DNA of 64,000 nt, from positions 117,356 through 181,355 of the forward strand of contig JALEPJ010000056.1 in the NCBI GenBank assembly GCA_022766385.1. The letters run 5' to 3'. A program made the translations under genes and the position numbers. The first letter of the stretch is position 1. Every line of letters starts with the position of its first letter. This document shows, in pieces, positions 58,216 through 64,000 of this stretch. This DNA comes from Rikenellaceae bacterium (GTDB lineage: Bacteria > Bacteroidota > Bacteroidia > Bacteroidales > UBA932). The notes beneath the pieces are model-generated. The model worked only from the letters and a program-made list of their open reading frames with translations, ran no database searches and was not told where the DNA came from.

Positions 58216-61200
58216 CTTTGTTCCTGGTGATTAATATATACATTATAGGGATGATATAAGCATTCAATATGGTAGAAGTCACAAGGCCACCGAGGATAAC
58301 CTTGGCCATAGGCGACTGGATTTCATTGCCCGGAAGCGAGCCTCCGAGCGCAAGTGGGAGCAGTGCGAGCGCAGATGTGATGGCGGTCATCAGTATTGGA
58401 TTGAGACGGTCGAGTGAGCCGGCGCGTACACTGTCCAACAGCTTGCAACCTTCGGCGCGGAGAGCATTGTAGCGGTCAATCAGCAACATACCGTTTCTGG
58501 TGGCAATACCGAAGAGGGAGATGAAACCTATGATGGCCGGAATACTCAAAAGGCTGTCTGTCAGATAGATACCGAACACGCCTCCGATGAGGGCAAGAGG
58601 GAGGTTCAAAAGGACTACCAAAGTCTGCTTCGTATTCTTGAATTCTCCGAAGAGCAGTATAAAGATCAGGATGATTGAGATGATGGTCAGGAGGAAGATA
58701 GTGCGTGATGCGCTCTCTTCGGATTCAAACTGTCCGCCGTATTCGATGTGATAGCCCTCGGGCAGTTCAATATTCTCGTCGATAAGCTTCTCTATGGCAT
58801 TCACAGCATGCCTGAGCTCACCACCCACCACATTGCAGGAAATTACAAGTTTTCTGGATACATTCTCCCTGTTGATGGTATTCGGTCCTGAAACAGATCG
58901 GACATCCGCAAGGTATGAGAGAGGCACCATTCCATTCTCACCCTTGATATTAACATCCACCAGGAGGTCTTCAATGGCCTCTTTCGTAGTTCTTTCAGCA
59001 TCCTCAACCTTCAGAGTCAAGTCAAAAGCCCTGTTACCTTCATATACCTGGGACACCACTTGTCCTTGGAGCAGGACCTCCACCATTTCGCGGAACTCAC
59101 TGAGTGTCACTCCGTAGCGGGCAAGCATTTCCCTTCGCGGCTTGATGACCAGTTCAGGCCTCTCAACCTGTTGCTCCACATTGAGGTCCGTAATGCCATC
59201 AACACCTGCGATTACGGTCTTGATCTGATTGCCAAGGGTATACATCTTATTGAGATCTGTTCCAAAGAGCTTTATGGCAATATTGGCCTGAGTGCCGGAG
59301 AGCATCGCATCAATCCTATGGGCAATCGGGCCTCCGATCTCGATATTGACACCCGGCAGGATTGACAGCTTCTCACGGATTTCGGCCATAAAATCTGCAC
59401 GGGAGCGCTTCCCAAGCTCGAAAGGACAGTCAAACTCAGAAGTATTGACACCGAAAGAATGCTCCGCCAGTTCGGCGCGGCCTGTACGTCTGCACACGTT
59501 CTTGATTTCCGGCACGCTTAGCAGCAGCATCTCCGCTTCGTGACCTATCCTGTCCGACTCCTCGAGGGATATGCCGGGAACGGTGCTGACAGAAACCGTG
59601 AGCGAGCCCTCATTGAAGGCAGGAAGGAAGCTGCGGCCGATGGAGAAGAACATCACAAGGGCAACTGCCAGAAGGGCTATAGTGCCTGAAAGAATAATTG
59701 CCTTATGTCTCAATGCCCATTCGAGCGAGCGTCCGTAGAGCTTTTTAAGTTTCAGCACCAGCCAAGCTTCCTTGTTTTCATTTCCCCCGTCTTTTGAGCC
59801 CTTAAGGAGATATGAGCACAATACCGGAGTCAAGGTCAGGGCAACAAGGGTGGAAGTGAAGAGCGAAATGACGAAAGAAATGCCAAGAGGTATAAGCATC
59901 CTGCCCTCAATTCCCGAGAGGAAAAAGAGAGGAAGGAAGCAGGCTACAATGATCAGGGTGGAATTCAGCATAGGCATACGTACCTCCTTCGATGCTTCAA
60001 AGACAGTTTCTATCACCGACCTGCGCTTTTCCTTCGGCAAGAGCCGATTCTGCCTCAGACGCTTGAACACATTCTCCACATCCACTATGGAGTCATCCAC
60101 CAGGGATCCAATCGCTATGGCTATTCCTCCCAGAGTCATAGTATTCACAGACAGCCCGAGAAGCTTTATCACTATCAAGGTGATAATCACGGACATAGGT
60201 ATGGATATCAAGGATATGACCGTAGTCCTCCAGTTCATGAGGAAGATGAAGAGGACAATTATGACGAAGATACTTCCCTCAAGGAGGGATTTCTTTACAT
60301 TGCTGATGGAATTCTGGATGAAATCAGCCTGCCGGAAGACCTGAGTGTTGATGGACACATCAGACGGGATGGTCTTCTTAAGGTCATCAAGCGCAGATTC
60401 AATATTCTCTGTCAGATCAATTGTGCTGGCATTCGGCTGCTTGGTTATGGCAAGGGTAACGGCCGCTTTTCCGTTGACCGATGCAACACCGAGTTTTGGA
60501 GTCTTGCTGCCAATCTTGACCTCGGCAATGTCATCAAGAGTGATAGGATAGCCAGATTCAGTCTGCTTGACCAGGGCACTGCGCATCTCTTCCAGGCTGT
60601 CAGTAGATAGAAGCCCTCTGACTATATACTCATTGCCGTGCTGATAGATAGTACCGCCGGGAGCATTGAGATTCATATCGTTGACGGCAGCGATTACCTC
60701 ATCCATAGAGACGCCGTAATGCTTCATCCTGGCTGTCTTCAATTGGATCTGATACTCCTTGATATCGCCTCCCATCACAGTAACCTGGGCCACACCACCT
60801 ATTGACAGGAGGCGCTGTCTTATGTTCCAATCGGCTATGGTTCTAAGATCGGCCATAGAAGTACTCTCCGCCGTAAGTCCGACTATGAACATCTCTCCAA
60901 GTATCGATGATTGAGGGCCAAGGGTCGGAGAGCCTGCGGTTTCCGGCAAATCTTCACTGATGACGGCCAATTTCTCAGAAACTATCTGTCTGGCCCTGTA
61001 TATGTCCGTTCCCCAATCAAACTCAACCCAGACTGTGCAATATCCCGGGTTTGATGATGATCTCACCCTGCGCACATCTGTCGCCCCGTTCAGGGCTGTT
61101 TCGATGGGGAAGGTGACCAGCCTTTCAACTTCTTCAGGAGCCATTCCTTCCGCCTCTGTCATCACTACCACGGTAGGGGCATTCAAATCGGGGAATACAT

Positions 61201-61309
61201 CCACGTCCATAGTGGATGCGGAGTAGAGCCCGGCTATCATTAGCAGCACCGCACATACCAGGACAACTATCCTGTTGTCCAAGGCAAATCTGATTATTCT
61301 GTTGAGCAT
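58208..61309 (-). CDS. HME-family RND efflux transporter (CusA/CzcA-like)
   Basis: MLNRIIRFALDNRIVVLV; DVFPDLNAPTVVVMTEAEGMAPEEVERLVTFPIE; GGIAIAIGSLVDDSIVDVENVF. ATG 61309 preferred. Confidence 0.93.
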   Translation of the reverse strand: MLNRIIRFALDNRIVVLVCAVLLMIAGLYSASTMDVDVFPDLNAPTVVVMTEAEGMAPEEVERLVTFPIETALNGATDVRRVRSSSNPGYCTVWVEFDWGTDIYRARQIVSEKLAVISEDLPETAGSPTLGPQSSILGEMFIVGLTAESTSMADLRTIADWNIRQRLLSIGGVAQVTVMGGDIKEYQIQLKTARMKHYGVSMDEVIAAVNDMNLNAPGGTIYQHGNEYIVRGLLSTDSLEEMRSALVKQTESGYPITLDDIAEVKIGSKTPKLGVASVNGKAAVTLAITKQPNASTIDLTENIESALDDLKKTIPSDVSINTQVFRQADFIQNSISNVKKSLLEGSIFVIIVLFIFLMNWRTTVISLISIPMSVIITLIVIKLLGLSVNTMTLGGIAIAIGSLVDDSIVDVENVFKRLRQNRLLPKEKRRSVIETVFEASKEVRMPMLNSTLIIVACFLPLFFLSGIEGRMLIPLGISFVISLFTSTLVALTLTPVLCSYLLKGSKDGGNENKEAWLVLKLKKLYGRSLEWALRHKAIILSGTIALLAVALVMFFSIGRSFLPAFNEGSLTVSVSTVPGISLEESDRIGHEAEMLLLSVPEIKNVCRRTGRAELAEHSFGVNTSEFDCPFELGKRSRADFMAEIREKLSILPGVNIEIGGPIAHRIDAMLSGTQANIAIKLFGTDLNKMYTLGNQIKTVIAGVDGITDLNVEQQVERPELVIKPRREMLARYGVTLSEFREMVEVLLQGQVVSQVYEGNRAFDLTLKVEDAERTTKEAIEDLLVDVNIKGENGMVPLSYLADVRSVSGPNTINRENVSRKLVISCNVVGGELRHAVNAIEKLIDENIELPEGYHIEYGGQFESEESASRTIFLLTIISIILIFILLFGEFKNTKQTLVVLLNLPLALIGGVFGIYLTDSLLSIPAIIGFISLFGIATRNGMLLIDRYNALRAEGCKLLDSVRAGSLDRLNPILMTAITSALALLPLALGGSLPGNEIQSPMAKVILGGLVTSTILNAYIIPIMYILITRNKDA

Positions 61310-61313
61310 AGCA

Positions 61314-62474
61314 TCAATGTGAATGGTTATGACCTGATGGAACTGCACTTACAGAAGCGAGCTTAATCTGCATCGCTCCCTTGGTCACCAGTTCTTCTCC
61401 CTCGTCCAAACCGTTGAGTATCTGAACATTGACTCCGTCAGACATACCCAGTTCAACATCCTTCTTCATGAAGGCATCATCTTCGATTTTCACAAAGACA
61501 CTGTACACGCCCTGGCTTTCGACTATGGATTCGAGAGGCACTGCTATGCAGTCCTCACTTTTTCTCGTCTTCAGATAAACCTCAACATATGAGCCCGGAA
61601 TTATATCTGAATTGTTATCAAGCTCGAAAGACACCGGAATGAAATGATCCGATGCATTTCTTCCGTAGCTCAAGAGACGTCCGTTGTGGTCCTCGAGACA
61701 AACGGTCTTGCCCTCAGGGGTTACGATATTGGCACCTACAATATCCTTTGCTGCGCTGCTGTACTTTTCACTCAGTTCCGCACGTATCTGCAGTCTTCTG
61801 TTCTGGCTTACAACAGCCAGAACCTCACCAGTATTGACATATTGTCCTTCAGACACATAGATGGTTTTGATATAGCCCGACATAGGCGAAGACACACTCA
61901 GCCCGCTATCTCCGTAACCGTTCCTGGTGAGAGCCTCATATACACTCTTTGCCTGGCTGTACTCAAGTTTGCTCTGCTCAAAATGGCTGAGCGAGATGAT
62001 ATTGTCCTTAAGCAGTTCGGTGTCGCGCATATACTCCTTTTCGGCTGTTTCGAGCGCAGCCTTGGCCTTTGACACAGGATCACCGCCATCGACGCTTTGG
62101 GTATTGATTACTGCAATGAGCGCATCCTTGGCGACATGGCTGCCCTCGCTGAGCAACTTGCCTTTGAAGTGGAAGACGCCGGAAGTCGTGGCCGACAATG
62201 TTATCTCATCTCCGCTCGCAGGAAGTATCTCTCCTCCTGTACGTATGATGGATGAGAAAGCCTGTTTCCTTACTTCTCTTGTTTCGATGCCGAAGCGTTC
62301 CTGTTTGTGCTCGTCGAATACAATCTCATCGGCATGGGCTTCATGCTCATTGATGTGCCCCATTTCATGTTCGCTGTGTTCGTGGTCCTCACCCTCATGG
62401 TTGTGGCCATTATGGCAAGCCGGGAATGTTATGCATACTGCAGATGCCAGCAGAATAGCTATTGTTTTCTTCAT
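61314..62474 (-). CDS. RND efflux periplasmic adaptor (CusB/CzcB-like) lipoprotein with His-rich termini
   Basis: Lipobox ITFPAC; CHNGHNHEGEDHEHSEHEMGHINEHEAH..; SPMSGYIKTIYVSEGQYVNTGEVLAVVS; C-terminal SGHNHSH. Confidence 0.9.
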   Translation of the reverse strand: MKKTIAILLASAVCITFPACHNGHNHEGEDHEHSEHEMGHINEHEAHADEIVFDEHKQERFGIETREVRKQAFSSIIRTGGEILPASGDEITLSATTSGVFHFKGKLLSEGSHVAKDALIAVINTQSVDGGDPVSKAKAALETAEKEYMRDTELLKDNIISLSHFEQSKLEYSQAKSVYEALTRNGYGDSGLSVSSPMSGYIKTIYVSEGQYVNTGEVLAVVSQNRRLQIRAELSEKYSSAAKDIVGANIVTPEGKTVCLEDHNGRLLSYGRNASDHFIPVSFELDNNSDIIPGSYVEVYLKTRKSEDCIAVPLESIVESQGVYSVFVKIEDDAFMKKDVELGMSDGVNVQILNGLDEGEELVTKGAMQIKLASVSAVPSGHNHSH

Positions 62475-62508
62475 AAGTCGAATCTGATATTTCTTTTGTT
62501 TCAAGTTA

Positions 62509-62516
62509 CAAAGATA
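62509..62516 (-). promoter_or_regulatory. putative -7 promoter element for RND operon
   Basis: TATCTTTG on minus strand, 35 nt upstream of ATG. Confidence 0.4.
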
Positions 62517-62570
62517 CCCTCGCGCGGACGCAAAGGCAATCACCAATTATTGGGATTTATTAGCGGACAG

Positions 62571-63581
62571 CTATTCGCCGCAAAGCCTCGAAAAGTATGT
62601 CATCACCTCATTCCAGTCCTTAAAGCCGTCAGAACCAAAATGGATGAGTGTGCCCATAAAGTCATTGCCTCCGCATTCCTCTGGATGGGCATCCACCAGA
62701 AAATCTCCGAGAAGCAGTTCCTTGTGCGTAGTCAAACTAACTCTGTTCCAGGCAGGTACAGCAATGTGTTCCTCTATCCAGTTTCTCTTGAGAAGCATCT
62801 CCTCCCATTCATCAGCGGCGCCACTGACCACGAAGTGCAAATCATATCGTGGAGCAAGGTACTGCACCGCTTTCGAGGCAGCAGCTATCATCTCGGAATT
62901 GTGCCTGTAGCTCAGGACATCATCAAAGGCAATGAGCAGGGAAGGTCGCGAGACTTCATTCTGAATGTCGTCTATCCATTGGATTACCGGAAGGACGGAG
63001 TGGAGCAATGCTGCATCATTAAGATAATGTGAGCCATCGAAACGTATGCACTGACTGTAATGTTCCCTGGTCAGGCCCCAGGTATCCACCATTGTGTCGT
63101 GCTTGCCGAACAAGGCAAAAACCTTTGCATCCTCTTCAGAATCAATATTCTCAAAGCAATGAGAAGACAATTCCCTGAAAGCTTCCAGCAGGGCCTTTGT
63201 CACAATGAAGCTTTTCTGGCCGTCCTGACGCGGGTTATGATATTCTCTGAGTCCGAGACCGTTGTTTTTCAGAATCGTGTCAGCAAGACGGAAGGCCGGA
63301 TTGACCAATATCCTGTAACTGCCGTGCAGGAGTTCAGCATACATTGCCCCCATCGAAGTGCCGATAATCAACTCCGGTTTCTGTTCCTCAACCAAGGATT
63401 TCAACAATGCAAGTGCCTCCGAAGGCTCGACAGGAAGATCCGGCGCAATTACTTCTGCCTCAGGCAGGAGCAGCCGGAGGGTTTTTACACTGCCGTTCTG
63501 GCCGCTTGATGCAAAACCGTGAACATACAAGATCTTCTTTCCGGACATCAGCTTCGGCCGTGCATATTCATACAATTCCAT
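62571..63581 (-). CDS. YqiA-like alpha/beta-hydrolase fused to C-terminal HAD-like (5'-nucleotidase-type) domain
   Basis: ILYVHGFASSGQNGSVKTLR, IIGTSMGAMYAELL, VNPAFRL, FGKHDTMVD, DGSHYLND; C-terminal LLIAFDDVLSY..FVVSGA..LLLGDFLVDAHPEE..DWNEVMTYF. Alternative ATG at 63548. Confidence 0.72.
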   Translation of the reverse strand: MELYEYARPKLMSGKKILYVHGFASSGQNGSVKTLRLLLPEAEVIAPDLPVEPSEALALLKSLVEEQKPELIIGTSMGAMYAELLHGSYRILVNPAFRLADTILKNNGLGLREYHNPRQDGQKSFIVTKALLEAFRELSSHCFENIDSEEDAKVFALFGKHDTMVDTWGLTREHYSQCIRFDGSHYLNDAALLHSVLPVIQWIDDIQNEVSRPSLLIAFDDVLSYRHNSEMIAAASKAVQYLAPRYDLHFVVSGAADEWEEMLLKRNWIEEHIAVPAWNRVSLTTHKELLLGDFLVDAHPEECGGNDFMGTLIHFGSDGFKDWNEVMTYFSRLCGE

Positions 63582-63653
63582 ATTACTTTCCAGTTGAAAT
63601 CCAAATAAAAATGGATCTCGATTTTATTGGTTAAACTTTAAAATATTGATAAT

Positions 63654-63704
63654 CATATCCTTACGGATAAATAATTTTTTGTACGGGTACGCATAACCTT
63701 ACGG
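63654..63704 (+). repeat. short direct repeat CATAwCCTTACGG
   Basis: CATATCCTTACGG at 63654-63666 and CATAACCTTACGG at 63692-63704 (12/13 identical). Confidence 0.6.
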
Positions 63705-63910
63705 CCTCTAGGAAGGTCGGATTCAAGAACACGATAAAGATCCTTCGGTAAACAAACTTTCCACAGCGGTCATCCAGTCAGATGCCGCAAGTTCCTGTAT
63801 CAGTTCACAAAGGTGAGAGGAGCAAACTGTTTTAAGCGGACTTCAAAGCCGCAACCAATATGTAGTATTCTCTCTCAGAAAGTCTGTTTACCAGACAGGA
63901 TATATCTCTG

Positions 63911-64000
63911 TTACGCCACAGCATTGACATAAGGCTGTCGGCGTTTGAGTACGAAGTAGATACGGTTCACAAGCTTTCTTGCAACCTTGACGATGGCCTT
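63911..64000 (-). mobile_element. IS110-family transposase, C-terminal end (truncated by window edge)
   Basis: Reverse translation ...KAIVKVARKLVNRIYFVLKRRQPYVNAVA*, resembling the C-terminus of IS110/IS116/IS902-type transposases. Confidence 0.75.

Noticed and set aside
63723-63842. Minus-strand open frame SPLKTVCSSHLCELIQELAASDWMTAVESLFTEGSLSCS*
   Set aside because: Coding-like but only 39 aa, no recognised family; could be a remnant or part of the IS flank. Not called as a gene.

Overview
This 64 kb window is a compact, chromosome-like segment of a Bacteroidales-type genome. That assignment is an inference from TAnnTTTG-type -7 elements, type III glutamine synthetase, many SPII lipoproteins, DUF4493/PCMD-like surface proteins and an S46 peptidase. 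Main blocks, left to right: (1) a pyrimidine operon, pyrK(partial)-pyrD-pyrF-pyrE-pyrB; (2) glnN plus an HxxxD/DFGxG (BAHD-like) acyltransferase; (3) a seven-gene surface lipoprotein/outer-membrane-barrel locus (7.2-15.9 kb); (4) ndk, acyl-CoA ligase, PlsC-like acyltransferase and a Kef-type antiporter; (5) a NifU-like + GGGtGRT gene pair; (6) nucleoside kinase, C_GCAxxG_C_C protein, GH78-like rhamnosidase and ThrE-like exporter; (7) a potABCD polyamine operon led by an outer-membrane protein; (8) S46 peptidase, GH2, zinc metallopeptidase and HerA-like ATPase; (9) a GT2 / duplicated LAB_N / ArnT-like GT module; (10) GH3, upp, pullulanase, aquaporin; (11) tRNA-Ala(TGC), DUF1810, M23 peptidase, TrmO; (12) a CusCBA-like RND efflux operon, an alpha/beta-hydrolase fused to a degenerate HAD-like domain, and the C-terminal end of an IS110-family transposase cut by the right edge. 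The points most worth following up are: the PyrB with only the PyrI zinc domain fused at its C-terminus, the surface lipoprotein locus, the GT2-LAB_N-ArnT module, the bacterial BAHD-like enzyme beside GSIII, the pseudo-HAD fusion, and the NifU-like/GGGtGRT pair. All family calls come from reading motifs by eye; no database searches were run.
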